Below, in pieces: positions 22,201 through 34,280 of a stretch of 64,000 nucleotides of DNA (the first letter of the stretch is position 1; each line of letters starts with the position of its first letter). The DNA lies in assembly GCA_030248135.1 (NCBI GenBank), contig JASANC010000935.1, positions 42,581 through 106,580 on the forward strand, in the 5' to 3' direction. Under the pieces are notes generated by a model. The model did not search any database. It had not been told where the DNA came from and saw only the letters and a program-made list of their open reading frames with translations. Both the position numbers and the translations under genes were made by a program. Source of the stretch: Theristus sp. LFF4_11. Its lineage: Eukaryota; Nematoda; Chromadorea; Monhysterida; Xyalidae.

Positions 22201-24606
22201 TCGTAAAACTACCGTTCCAAAAAAATGATTTGCATTCAGCGTGCTGATTAGCTGAGTCACTCAAATTTCGCCAATCGGCTCGTCGAATGTAAATGCAACC
22301 AATCTGAGAATTGTGTTCGAAACTGTTCTGACGTACCAACAAATTTTTTTCCTCAACACTTTCAGCCGTGATGGATCTTTCGGTGAAGCCGCTTCGTTTG
22401 CAGCCGGTCGCCGGTCCGCAACGCCTGGAGGACTTTGAGTTTGATGAGAACGTCTCGAGCCCGGAAGAGCCGGGTCAGCTGATTGCGCCGCTGAAACCGA
22501 AACTGGCCGACACGATCGACGCTGAGCTGCCGCTGACGTTGCCCAAAAGAATCCGCTGTGGCGGCGGAGAGCTGCCCAGGCCTGTGTGGAACAAGGCCAA
22601 GGTGAACGGGTGACCTGGATCTGAATTATGAACGGACAATTGTTGTTGGTTTCTTATTCGAGACATTTACAAGTGCCCAAGCGGCAAGCGCACAAAGGGT
22701 TTTCAGTGTGATGATTTTATTTCACAGCCACAGCCAGTGATAGCAGCAATCAACAATGCTGCACGTGCATAACATCTCATATTTGTTGCAGACTGTCGCG
22801 TCACAGCTGTTAGCCGTTGAGAACTCGATCGCTCGTTATGACGAGACGGGCCACGTGTACATGGTGGTCGACCAGGACGAGACACACCTGGTCGAGCAGC
22901 TCGACAAAGGTTGGCCAGAAGTTTGTTTTGTGCAAATAAAAGCATTGTTGTACCGATTGATCACAATCGATGGCTGTGGACATCTTGTCCATGCCACGGT
23001 TTGGAGTTGCGTACAGGTTGCTCTGTGTAGACGGTGCAGCTTACTGTATTGTGGAGCATATTGCTGTAACGTAATGTTGCCGCAAATCTCACAGCAGCTG
23101 CACTTCGCTGCGCTACACCGTCACACGGGTATGGTAGACATGCAAGCCAGAGCCCCTCAACGGCCTTACCTAGACAATCTCGCAAACCGTTTCTTATAGC
23201 CGCATGGTTTCCAGCGTACTTCAAGTGCGCCTGCAGCCTGTTCGCCGATTCGCAGCAGGTGGTCTGCGGGCACACGCTGGCTGTCGCCATCACACTCGGC
23301 ATCGACGTCGTCAACGACTACTTGGCCAGTATTCGTCTCGCCATCCGACAGCCGACGACCACGAAAACTGACACTGAGCACTCGGACGAACAGCGCTCGC
23401 AGCAGGAGCACACGTTCGCGATCGACGCCAACGAGTGGCAGATCATACTGCAGAAATCAGTGGACTTCCATCAGCGCAACTGCGTCGAACAGTTTGAGGC
23501 TGAGGAGGGCGTCTACTTGGTGGGTGTGGTTTGAAGTTGGTGCACTGATCTGCTGGTCTTGGTGTTTGAGAACGACAGTCCGGTGCACTTTGTTGTGCTG
23601 CATACCGAATGGTGATTGTTTCCATTGGATGCAAGCAACCGTGGATGTAAGCATCTTAGCCGCACTCCGGCTGCATGTACGCGATTTTTTCTGAACGCGA
23701 GGGGAGAGCTCATTAGGACGCTGACGCACTGGAGCTGAGCGGTGTAGACCCATTCGGTGTTTTGGACTAAAAATTCAAAAAGTCTCAAAAACTAAATCGG
23801 GCACCGTTGCAGGTGACGGTTGACGGTCAGCCGTTCACGGTGACGCACGCCGCCGGCTCACTGGAGTTCGCGTGCAACTGCGACCAGTTCGAGGCGCTGC
23901 AGGTGGTCTGCATGCACGCGATGGCGGTCGCGCGTTTCGTCAGTCTGCACGAGCAGTACCAGAGCGCCTGTGAGCAGTTCGTCACGGCCGCTGACCCGGA
24001 CGACACCGAATCCGTCGGTGACAAGCTGCTGCTCGTTTCTGCAGGTCAGAGTGCACAGTGAATGCTGAAAATTGCTGTGCTGTTCGTGGCATACAGTACC
24101 ATACAACACAACATTGTATTGTGGATTTATTCAAACGTGTCCGGCATAAAATGACGTCATTTGCTTTAAAAACGCCCGTTTGTCAAAGTACAGGCACTAA
24201 AATTTCAGTTTGGTGTGACTGATTCGACATTCACCATTTGTTTACGGGAAGAAATCGGCTAACGAACATGACAGTTGTTAGTGCTCATGGATTCGAACCT
24301 GCCGTAACCAAACTATAAAACCATTGCAAATTGTGCGTTCTGGCTTTTGCTGCATGCTGATTGGCTGCATCAAGCTGGTTCGGCCGATCAGTAAGCCCCA
24401 ATCACAAGAAGCCAATCAGCATGATCGCCCCAAAGCCCCATGCTTTACAGTTCGACTTCATAAGAACGTCTTTTCTTAATGTCATTTTCCTATGTCAATT
24501 TGCAGACGAAAGCGCGCTCGCAAGCAACATGATCGCACAGGAAGGTGCAACGGGTCAGCAAACAGTCGCACAGCCTCAAACCGCCGCTGACTATCATTGG
24601 TACTGA
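16211..24606 (+). CDS. SWIM-1: large protein with two FLYWCH/WRKY-GCM1-like and two SWIM zinc fingers
   Basis: Function unknown. Twenty-two exons keep frame for 1274 residues: 16211-16285, 16394-16501, 16619-16925, 17263-17471, 17691-17807, 17878-17964, 18138-18294, 18452-18625, 18915-19055, 19150-19202, 19420-19809, 20102-20360, 20681-20917, 20995-21128, 21253-21318, 21411-21500, 21884-22112, 22366-22601, 22792-22909, 23215-23519, 23813-24044, 24506-24606. Start is acidic (MEDSASEASWNAEEEEKIRL). Residues about 354-458 hold HYAYTFIQTGK, AYRCVQCSSRM, AGCVFHVLERNELPS and EHGHRAGC; about 692-816 repeat the plan (LAYTFRMKRERKR, RTYQCTRC, LRCISVRLDRTLPS, YHSSEC). SWIM fingers CxCxnCxH: KCACSLFADSQQVVCGHTLA (about 1067) and ACNCDQFEALQVVCMHAMAV (about 1185). 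Each FLYWCH-like module is followed by a related helical stretch (AMRELYVRLTRQFGY / QLFAAYQEAIGVDYDRDEVL), so the middle is an internal duplication. No DDE catalytic core seen. The 17807/17878 intron starts with GC. Exons 9-10 are the least certain. Confidence 0.75.
18680..18860. repeat. Dispersed repeat B, copy 1
   Basis: About 170 bp within a SWIM-1 intron sharing ATGTGGCARTTCAAA, TAGTGACTCGGCC-type, CCGCGTC and GCGCATT blocks in order with 31008-31172 in a CAPN5 intron. No inverted ends seen. Confidence 0.65.
20425..20490. repeat. Dispersed repeat C, copy 2
   Basis: CTTTTCTGCATCTGATGTTG then GCCAGGCCGAAATGCACAGA matches 12676-12746 in the same orientation. In a SWIM-1 intron. Confidence 0.55.
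20498..20548. repeat. Half copy of the CAG/TA MITE family
   Basis: GTAGCTGATTGGTTGTTTGC and GTGCATGCATTG resemble one arm and the centre of the 3568-3738 element. Confidence 0.45.
24352..24424. repeat. Dispersed short inverted repeat, copy 2
   Basis: GCATGCTGATTGGCTGCATC at the left and GCCAATCAGCATG at the right form an inverted pair; copy 1 is at 8570-8645. It lies in the last SWIM-1 intron. Confidence 0.65.
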
Positions 24607-25685
24607 ACGTGGTGATCACTGATTAGGCGTGGTTTTTTTTCTGAAAAAATTGTTTCACATCATTCTGGATAATTGGATTGGTACCAAAGTTCAAGGAAGT
24701 GTGCACCACTGTTAACTACGCCAGAATACATAAGCAAAAAACGTTTATTTTTGTTTGATTTGTCAGTTTTTCAGGGTATTGCACATCTTCGCTGTTTTTT
24801 GGTTTGAATCCACGTTTTGGATGTTTGTTGTTATTCTATTATGGTTGTTCGATTTTTTCCATTGTTTTGTGCGATTTGTTAATTGCTGATAGGCACACAT
24901 GAATATGATTGGATTATTGGATGTTCAAATGGAAACTAACCGATTTGTAATATTGATTCTAATCTTGTGTTGTATTTTTCACGATAAATAAGTAAATTTT
25001 AAAAATAAAGGTTGTTTGCAAGAAAACAGGATATTTAAGTTTATAAAGTTGAGTATGGGAAAGCGTGAAAAAACGCCTCGCTGGTATAGCATCGAGTAAC
25101 TAGAATCATATAAAAAACTAGATTTTTACAATTTTTATCCAAAAAATGATTTTTGAAAGTTGTTTTTGTTAGACCTGCAGTTTCCAACACCACAAAATGC
25201 CCCGAAATTCACCGCGACTGTCGCCAACGAAAACCACGGAAGGGTATGCGAAAACTTGTCTTGCTTGGCTGTCACATCATGTAAATTTCTGTCGAAAACG
25301 ATTTTTTCAACGACGCTTTACTGAAGCGTTGTTTCTGTTGAGGCGCCAAACTGAATAAGAAGCTTGGTGGTTCAGCGACTGTGTGCTATAGAAGAAGTGA
25401 TTCTGGTTGATTGGTTGTGGAATGGGAATGGGACGGGAACTGTTTTCACAACTGTTGTTGAATTTCCTAGTTGATTCATTGAAATGCAATAACCACCACA
25501 CAGCGAAGAGCAAAACTTGAAACATAAAACTGTTGGAAGTGAAAAATAAAACCAGGTTAACTGGAAAAAATGATTTGGTATTTTTTAATTGACAGTTTTG
25601 ATGGTTATTGAGTTTTTACAGCACTTCAGCGAAGCAAGGCAGTTTGGATGTGCCGATCATTGTTACCCGCTCGTGCAGATCCGAA
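24607..25685. other. Spacer between SWIM-1 and SWIM-2
   Basis: AT-rich with short T/A tracts; an AATAAA lies near 25000. No coding exon recognised. A splice acceptor (TTTTTACAG, about 25621) precedes the SWIM-2 reading frame, so an upstream non-coding or short exon is possible. Confidence 0.45.
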
Positions 25686-28600
25686 ATGAGACCATCAGAA
25701 AGAACAGCCGTTGCACCGCCACTGAGTGAAGACGACTCGCAACAAGTGTTTGTCGATGATGACTACATTGACAATGAACAAGACCACGTCTCAGTCGATG
25801 CCGCCACCTTGGAATTCTCCCAAGAACCGGCTGAAGAAGAAGAGTCCTTGGATGACAACGGAAGCATGGACGCACCGCCACAACTCGTCCCACAAGTGCC
25901 AGTCGGCCAGTTCGTTGCCTCTGGTCCTGGAAAATTCGGTGGCAGAAAGAAACAGAAGAAGGTGAGTCACCACATCGCTAAATTGGGTCAAGCACAGAGT
26001 ACTTTGAAGAATTGAGATTGCCAGAGGCCATGATACATGCCTACGAATCAAAATGAAGTGGCGTTTCTCATCTTTCTGAACTGGAAAGTGCCGAATTTCT
26101 GTACTTTCAAGTTTCTGGAATCCGTGGAAAAAAATGACAAAACTTTGTTTGCAGCGGCCGTGGTACCGTGGGCGGCCGTGGCGTGTGACGCCACTGACAG
26201 CGCCGAGCAAAATGATGCCGACGATTTGGAGGAGAATGGTGAAGCACGCTGAGCGACTGGTTGAGGACGGACGCGTGCTGGCGTTGCCGAAAGCAGCGCA
26301 GAAGAGTGAGCAGCAGTTCATGGTGGAGCACGAGGACGATGGCTGTGTCAAAGTGACTGCCACTGAGAATGGTCTGTTCTGTGCGGCGCTGGCGTCTGTT
26401 GCAAATGTCAGCTGCTGCAAACGGTGGTTGATTGGCAACGGTCTGTGCACCAGCGTCCTTGGGGAGTCTTCGCGTTTGGAAGGTGCTCGAAACATAAACA
26501 TCGTTCAAACGTGTGCCCTGGCCTGGCTGACACTGCGGTGGTGCAGCACCTTGCTGAGTGAACAACAACGCTGAGGCTGGCACAGATTCAATGAAGCCGA
26601 TTGCTGTCTCACACCGTGCACTTTTGTTCAGCTAACCAGCCGTTCGTCTGCCGCTGTGCCGATTTCAACGTTTGTCGCTTCGTGTGCGTGCATTCGTTGG
26701 CGGTCGCCATCCACTGCCAGCGATTCACGGAGTTTCACGAACTTCTATTCAAACAACTCGGTCAACCGAGAGAGAATAACAGGTCGGGAGCTGCGATTTT
26801 TTTGTAATGTCTCCACAAAATTTCCAAAAACGCCAATTGGTGCAACATTCCAGATCAACCGACCGAAAACGAGCGTACCCTGCCGAACGCCAAATGCACA
26901 CACAGCAACGCCCGTGCGAAGTGCTGCGCCACTCTGATGGTGAACCACCGGTAGGCTCCGGTTGATTTCTATCATGCGCAAACTGCAATAACGGACAGTT
27001 GAGCTGAGGCTGCAAATCACAAGCAACTCGTCCATTGGCTGCTTTTGCTTTGCGCTTACTGGTCCGAGTCCAAATATGCAGCCAAGCTAGAGTCAAACGC
27101 CAGAGTCAATGTTGCACGTGTTTTACAGTTTGAATCTATGAACCCAATACACTTGACTCATGACAGGACTAAAAGGCGCTCTGCAGGGTCTCCCGAATGA
27201 AGTCAAAGTGTGCTCAGCAACGGCTGCTGTTGTGCCGGAGGAGGCAGTCAGACTGGCCGTCACCTGTCACCAAACGCACCCGGAGCGACTCTGCGCTGAC
27301 ATTCCTGCTGGCATACCAACCGGGTGGCCGGAGGTTGTACCACTGGTTTTTTTTGGTACTTTCTGGGAATGTGTTCACATGCTCCTTCATTCCGTTCGTT
27401 TTCTTTGTTCGGAATGCGTACATTCTGGCAAGAAACTGACAATTTAGTGTGCCCGAGAGTTCGCAAGATGGCACTGATTGCGTTGAACGTTTCCAGGTGA
27501 CGTATGTCGTCGATGCCGCCGATATTGACGATCGTGACGCCACCTGGGATGACATGGGCAAATGGCACTGTTTGGTGTTGTCCGCTTCCAAGTGATTGTG
27601 GCGTTTGGAAAAAAGCTTCACAGATTACAGTCGAATGGGCAATGAGCCGTTGTTTTGAATTATGCTCCTAGCTTGATGCAACAGTTCAGCATGCAAGAAT
27701 GCACAAATTGCTCGTGTTTAACCGGTTGACTGTATTCAGTTTTGTCTAATGCAATGTTGCCGAGAATCTGAAGACTTGCTGATTTCGCAGGCAATTGAAA
27801 ATCTGTGGCCGAACAGAAACATCGGAGGGGTACAAGGTGAGGCGCTACATTCTCGAGAGTGTTGATGAATGCGCCGAAGGACAGCTGCGAAAGTTCCTGT
27901 ACTGGATTTACCCTGCGACGGTGGAGGACGCGAAACAAGGCAAAGCCATTTGGTTGGTGCAGTTTGTTTCGGAGCTTTATAAATTCTAAATTTTTGTTCC
28001 CGAATGCAAACGCGTCGCATGTGTACGATTAAGACTGATTGATATGTTGCATTTCAATTGCTCAGACCGCAGCGACTCGACAACATAAAACAAGACTTGT
28101 ATATTGCACCTTGTGTGACACTTATGTTCATTTGTGTGTTTTCCCAAGGTACGTGATATCGTACTGCTGGATGGACGGCATCGCGCGACAGTTGTCCCGT
28201 TTCGTGGCGCACGGCAATTCGTTGCTGCCGCAAGCGCCCGCCTATAAAAAAAGACGCAAGTCGCAAACGGCCCAGGAGCGCACGATGCAACTGATTGGTT
28301 CGTTTCATCATTTTGCAGTCATTTTTCTTTTTCGCCACGAGTTTTCAGTGAACCGACGCCAAAATTGAACGTGGCAATAAAAAAGTAACACGGAAGTTCA
28401 TGCTTTCCTTGGCTCGCAGCATCGGCAGACGGCACGATCAAGCACAAATACCACACGAAGGTGACGCACAACGTGAGCACCGTCGACTCCGCCTTCCTCA
28501 GACGCATCCTGGGTGCCAGTCGGTGGCAGCAACTGCTGCTGGACGCCAGCGACTTGGTGCGCAGTCATGTCTCGTGTGTTGCGCAGGTGCGACCGGCTGG

Positions 28601-29251
28601 TTTCTTTGTTTTGGCCAGTGTGTTTTCAAGTTTGTATCATGCTGCGGACACCGCCAGCTTTTGACTGCCAAACAGGCTGCTTCTGTTGGTCAGTCAGATC
28701 ATGCAGGGCAATGCAAAAGCAATTGTTGTTTTCCGAATTTTCTGCTTTCATGTTGTTATGCTGTCAGATGTCAGCACTAGAACAGTCGGTCACTTTTGCA
28801 GGAGCGGCACGACGAAACTGCGACTGAGACGAACAGCTGGCTGGTGACACTCGAGAGCGTCACGCATCGCGTCAGCAGACACGCAGTCGGTATGATGGAT
28901 AACGGACTTGATGCGTTTGGTTTTGTTACTTCAATAAGATCCAGCCGCGCACCAAGTTGACATGAAAATGCAAACAACAAATTTACTTTGTTGCGCTCGT
29001 GTAAGCGAAGCAACCTGCTGCGAACCATGCGCAGTGCATTCCCCACTGCAGGCGTCTACGACTGCACGTGCGTCACATTCCACCAATTGGCGCATGTCTG
29101 TGCGCACACGCTGGCCGTGGCGCGCATCACGGGCGAGGGCAATGAGTTCGTGAAATTGGCACGAGACTCGTTGGAAGAACGCCTGCCAACACACCTCACC
29201 CGTTGTGGCGATGCAGACAGGCTGGTTGATGGGGATGATGTTAGCTGCTGA
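25686..29251 (+). CDS. SWIM-2: second two-SWIM zinc-finger protein
   Basis: Unknown function; same family as the upstream gene. Eleven exons in phase: 25686-25961, 26155-26371, 26632-26782, 26854-26950, 27187-27333, 27497-27591, 27791-27952, 28149-28297, 28420-28586, 28802-28889, 29052-29251, about 582 residues. The first exon is acidic and ends in a basic patch (GRKKQKK, likely nuclear signal). SWIM finger one: VCRCADFNVCRFVCVHSLAV, preceded by the usual strand FMVEHEDDGCVKVTATEN. The middle has GKWHC and KQLKICGRTETSEGYKVRRY, possibly a degenerate zinc finger. SWIM finger two: DCTCVTFHQLAHVCAHTLAV, followed by ARITGEGNEFVKLARD. The 3' end is uncertain: reading through stops at 29251, while a weak GC donor at 29220 could join 29449-29593 (Ser/Thr-rich tail). 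Confidence 0.7.
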
Positions 29252-29835
29252 AGCAGAGTCTGTGCACTGATCGCATTGCAGTGTTGCACAGTGCGCACAC
29301 GAACACATGCGTGTCACGTTCGCTGGAGCACGCCAGTCATCGTTTGTATGTGTGCGCGTGTGTCTCTGTGCAACCGAGTGCGTAGTCTTCGCACCAGGAC
29401 TTTATTCGTTGACTGGTCTATGGACACCATCTGGCGTGGTTGTTGCAGGTTTGATCGCATCATCCCAGCCGAGGCCACTTTCAGCAGCGATACACCGCCA
29501 ACCGCGCACAGCTCTACAGAGTGCTCTAACAGCCATGGACACTCGTCGGCGGCAGAAAGCACAACGGAGGAACCGTCCAGCAATCTACCGTAAAGACAGA
29601 GGCTGCGATTTGGAAAAACTAGCTGGCTGAAACTCAAACAATGTTTTGGTGGGGTAGATTGATCCGCCATTGACTCGTTTCCTGTGTTTTCAGTCGATCC
29701 AGAAACAGGCTGAACAAATATTCTTTGCGTTGGAAATGCATGTTTAAAAAAAACAACTGTGTTGTACGTACATAACGAAACCCCAACAAATAAAAAAATA
29801 CAGCTATTAAAAACATAGATTTGATTGCACACAGA
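29252..29835. other. Spacer between convergent SWIM-2 and CAPN5
   Basis: Contains the alternative last SWIM-2 exon (29449-29593) and AT-rich 3' flanks. Nothing else recognised. Confidence 0.4.
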
Positions 29836-32800
29836 TCACAGTTCAGACAAGTGTTTGTGCGTGGCCACCTTTATGGTCAACTTGCCGGTCTTCATTGGCT
29901 CATCCGTCGGCTTGCGGCCAGCCAGTGAGTATTGATAGAGGTTCTCTTTGTTGTTGATTGGAGCATCGTGCAGCACACGACCGAGGAAGCTGTCACGGCC
30001 GAATTTGCGATCCCATAACTAAAAGGGGTTTTTGTCAGAGTTGTTCTTGTTCATTGTCGCCACTTCCAAAAGGGGTTGCACCAATTTTGATTCAGCCAGG
30101 GTTTTTCAACCACCTCCATAGCGAGGTTCAGTTGAACGCTAGCACAGTGCAGTTCTTTTTGTCAGAGTCAACAAAATGAGCGGCAGGCAAACAATCATAA
30201 AAAACACTCATTACCTGAATCTCAATTTTTTCATCCGGTCTCGATCGATAGAAAATGTACGCTGCAGCGGGGTCGAACTTTGGACTGTTGCCTGCGTAAC
30301 ACTCGGTGCGTTCTGTTTGATCCTCACATTTCACGATGCAGTAGACATTGCTGGCTGAATTGGCATTGAATTTGTCATACCTTGCAAAAAAAGATTCAGA
30401 AAAACCCACAACGAATTCGAGACAACATTTTTTGCACAGAACATGGCTGTGGATTGATTGAACATAGATTGAGTCCGGCTCAGTGATATTTGCATTGTAA
30501 TGCATGCATCACGTGATCACCAACCAATCAGCGGACTGCCTATAATTGAGAGTTCTGCATGTTATGACGCACACAACTATTTAGTGCGTCAAGAACAAAA
30601 GAACCAATATACACACGTTTGTCACCCTGAACGTCTGCCAAATCGGTTGCCTGCACAATCTGCACGCGCGTGACGCACTGCGTCGGCTGGCGACAGCTGC
30701 TCAAACTGACACTGCACCAGCCTGCCTGTGGTGTTTCATCGTTCAGTGGTCTGAAAAGATTGCTACGAAAAATGGGCGAATGAACGTTCAGTCATTTGTC
30801 GGAGATGCTCTGAAAAAACGGCAGGTGTGAAACCAAATTTTGTCAAAAAGTTGTGTTTCCTGAAATGTCAAAAAAATTCTCAGTCACTAAGAATGTCACC
30901 AAATGCTCACCACCTAAATGCTTGCCAAATTTGGTAAACTCACGAAAACGGTGAAAACTGTTTTGTTGAGTATCTGACTGCGACTCAATGGGTTTGCAGA
31001 CGTGAAAGGAAACTAGTTTCAGTTTTCATGTGGCAATTCAAAGTTGTCTTAGTGACTCGGCCTTATTTAGGTGACCGTATAATTTTGCTAATTTTGGATT
31101 CCCGCGTCATGTGTGAAGCTGTTTACCTATCTATACGCGCATTGAGTCTCGGGACCGAAATAAAAGATCATAGATACTCTTAATAGCGCAGTTCGCTGCT
31201 CAGCCCCACCTCATAGCGACGTGCTTTGGCGCAGCGACCCGCAGCATGTATTCGCCGTGTTTGCCAGGCTCGAACGTCGTCGGCAGCAGCACGTATTGTC
31301 CTTTGGTCAAATTGCGCAGCTTCAGGAACACGGACCGACTGGCGCTGTACGCGGACGAGCCAGCTGATTGGCCGATACGATGCACTCGTTGTCTAAAACT
31401 GTGCTGATTGGTTGCGTTGGGCGCACTAAAAATGAACTGCATCGCCAAAAACTGAAAGTGCGATTTCAAATATTGGCTTTGTCCAATGAAGGCCTGTTCA
31501 TACTGACGTGTGCTGAGGTACTTCGAGTTACCGCAGAGGCACGTCTCCAGTACCGGTATACGTAGTTTGTAATAACAAGAGACGTAACGTGCCGTGCCGT
31601 ATGCGCACACGACGGTTACTGGTCTTATTCTGAGTTTAGCGATCCACCGCAGTGCTAATTGGCTGCATTCAAAAGAGTGTAGCGCAGTTGACTTGAGTTC
31701 CAAAGAGTTTGAAGCAAATGCCGAGTGACCTTCTGTTGCTCTCAACCTGCAACACATGCACCCCGATTGTCAAGTGCTGATTCGCTGTCAGCGCAACCGT
31801 CTGTTTGCGACGCAATGGGTCGCTATCTCCTGTTGATTTCGTTGTTTTGTCAGAATCGTCGTCAGTGAAATACTTCTGCGTCAGTGATATGCTCAATTGT
31901 GTCAGTCCGTCGCTGCCCACAGTGAATAGATACTAAAATTCAATTGCTTGTTTTGTAAGCATGCACATCGCATACATTTATGACAATCTATTTTCCTGAG
32001 AAATTGTCAAAATGTCATCGTGAGACGTTTTTCAGTATTTTTTTCAAACTAGCCAACAAATGAGTGTCCGCAACCGTGTGGCCAATCAGCGTACGGTTAT
32101 TGGGTGCAAAATCAGTGCAACTGGTTCGTGTTGCACCTGTGGATTGCGAAGGAATGTGTGTCGATGGTTGACGCATCCGCCCGCTCGATTCTGCAGCCCC
32201 TCGCCGCCGCTCCAGGCGCCGAAAAACGTCGACTGAACGTAGCGCTTCGTCAGAAATGGCAACCAGTCGCCAGGCTGGTTCAAATGGCAGACGCTGATTT
32301 TGTCGAAATACCGGCAAAAGTCTGTCCAAGTCATCCTGATTGAAACAATGGATATGTTCTGCGGATACATGTGGAAAACCGTTCGGTTGCTGAATGGTCT
32401 CTGCATTTTCTCTTTTTCTAAAAAAACATTTTTTCCTTACCAGAATTCACCATCTTCATCAACCACAATTCCCAGATCCTTCTTTTGCGATGCGGTCACT
32501 TTGTTCCATTCTGGTGATCTGAAAATTTTAAGAAATTTCCAGTGGACCTTTGAATCGTGTCGGTTTCTCTAAACCTCAATTCAAATTCTCCCAATCATTC
32601 GACTGAATGATCTCACAAGTGTCACCCTGCCTCACCCGTCCGACCAGGCGCCATTCCACTCCTTTTCGCCCCACGGATTGTGCAGTCGTATCATGCGTAT
32701 TCGTTCGTTCGCCCTGAACAACTCGACCAACCAGTGCTGCGTGTTGTCCAGCTTAATCTCTCTCACTGCCGTTACCGCGTACGCGTGGCCACGCAACAGG

Positions 32801-34280
32801 CCACAGTCCAGCGCTGCCTCGATTTCGTCCGACGAATTTGCCTGTTCGTTATTGCTTACTTTTGTCAAATTCTGTTTTGGCGTTAATGATTTGGAAGGGT
32901 TGGGTCTAACTGATTGGCTGTGTTTGAGATCAAGTGAATTTGAGTGATTTCTGCCACACTGGGGTTTTCAGCCGTTATTACGCCACTAATCAACTCTTTT
33001 TTTATTTTTAATCACCTTTATAGCAGCAGAAATCAGCGCCTCATTCCTCCACGATTCGTGCATGTCACGAAACAGGTTCATTCGCGCCTGTTCCTTGTCG
33101 GCACTTTCGTCTGTCAGCTTCTTCAAGTCAATCTCATCAGGCAAACCGCCAGACACTTCGACAAGCGCATTCGACAGTTGGCCTCCACTCAGTGCTTCGT
33201 AACAGCCATACATTCTGATAGTGAGAGGGCATTTCAAAGTTTAATAAAAACGTCGTTTTTCTTCTGTCAATGTTTTTTTGTCTTTGGTGAAGCTAGCAAT
33301 TTGCACAATTTTTGCAGTTTGATGTGGGGGTCTGCCAGTGCGGCCAACACCAATCTGATGCAACCGATCAGTGAAACAGCACGTGCAGTCTTGTTCTTTG
33401 TCCCTAGCTGCACTGACTTTGCAAACGCTTTCTCGAGCAGCGCACTCCAGAATTCATTGTTGGTCTTCGATCGCGCGTACACCAGACGTCCATTCCTCGT
33501 GGGCAGCGTGTCATCAACGACCACCTCCAACCATCGACCGAACCGCCAGAATCGAAAGTGAAAGATGCCAGCGTCGAATCGACCCGGTTTCCATTCTTGG
33601 CCATCGCGATTCGGGATCACCTGGAAAGTTAGCAGTTTGGTTTGGGCATGCCGAAAGGCAGTTAGTTAGAACCTTTCAGGCAAAAATTGGTATTTTTAAT
33701 TTTAATGGATGTTTTTTAAGCGTATTTTTAAACCGGCACCAAAACTGCTGGTCTGTTTGATTTTTTTTCGAATAAAACCAATCAACTTTTTGCGACACCT
33801 CATCGAGTAGTTTCTCGTTGTGTGTCAACGCAGAGCAGGCGGCGACAAACCAGCAGTTGCCCAGCTCGCCCTGTGTGATGTCGTTGATGTCTGCACCGTC
33901 AACGAACAGGTGAGGCTCTGAGACCAGTTCCTACACGACAAGAAATACTATTGACGAGTGATAATCCGCACATCTAAATCGTTTGATGCAAAACAAGCTC
34001 ATTTTGTGCATCAATAATCTTCATAAAAACCGTCGTTAGGGTCGTCGGACTAAATTAGTGGATTCAAATGAAAAGATCAGTTGAAATACAGGCATTTCCA
34101 CACCGATGGTCGCTTCCAGTGGTAGGCCTTGTGTCTGTTGGCATCGGCGCTGCCCCGTGCGTAGAACAGTGACGAGCGATCCGGGGGAAACGTTGCGTCA
34201 CGGAACGGCTCACGTTTCTTAGTGCATTCTTGGAGTAGCTTTTTGTAGTCTTGCTCATGCAGCCGCAGTGGGGCAGGCAT
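29836..34280 (-). CDS. CAPN5: Calpain-5 / TRA-3 type cysteine protease with C-terminal C2 domain
   Basis: Calcium-dependent cysteine protease of the CAPN5/6-TRA-3 class, which has a C2 domain instead of penta-EF hands. Twelve exons close in frame at 692 residues: 34280-34104, 33930-33787, 33620-33418, 33214-33016, 32841-32636, 32518-32441, 32335-32137, 31932-31730, 31392-31210, 30750-30613, 30380-30215, 30018-29836. The catalytic triad is intact: Cys85 in [16 protein letters not shown], His260 in [12 protein letters not shown], Asn296 in [19 protein letters not shown]. Other blocks: [35 protein letters not shown], the beta-sandwich domain ([46 protein letters not shown]) and the C2 domain ([42 protein letters not shown]). 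Exon 9 uses an acceptor at 31393 chosen because it preserves QVESNRRQRVHRI-type alignment. TRA-3 acts in nematode sex determination; here only protease activity is inferred. Confidence 0.95.
30501..30556. repeat. Half copy of the CAG/TA MITE family (CAPN5 intron)
   Basis: ATGCATCACGTGATCACCAA, CCAATCAG, then ATTGAGAGTT match the right arm of the 3568-3738 element almost base for base. Confidence 0.7.
31008..31172. repeat. Dispersed repeat B, copy 2 (CAPN5 intron)
   Basis: Same ordered blocks as 18680-18860, including GTGGCAATTCAAAG, AGTGACTCGGCCTTATTTAG, and the trailing AATAAAAGAT. Confidence 0.65.
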
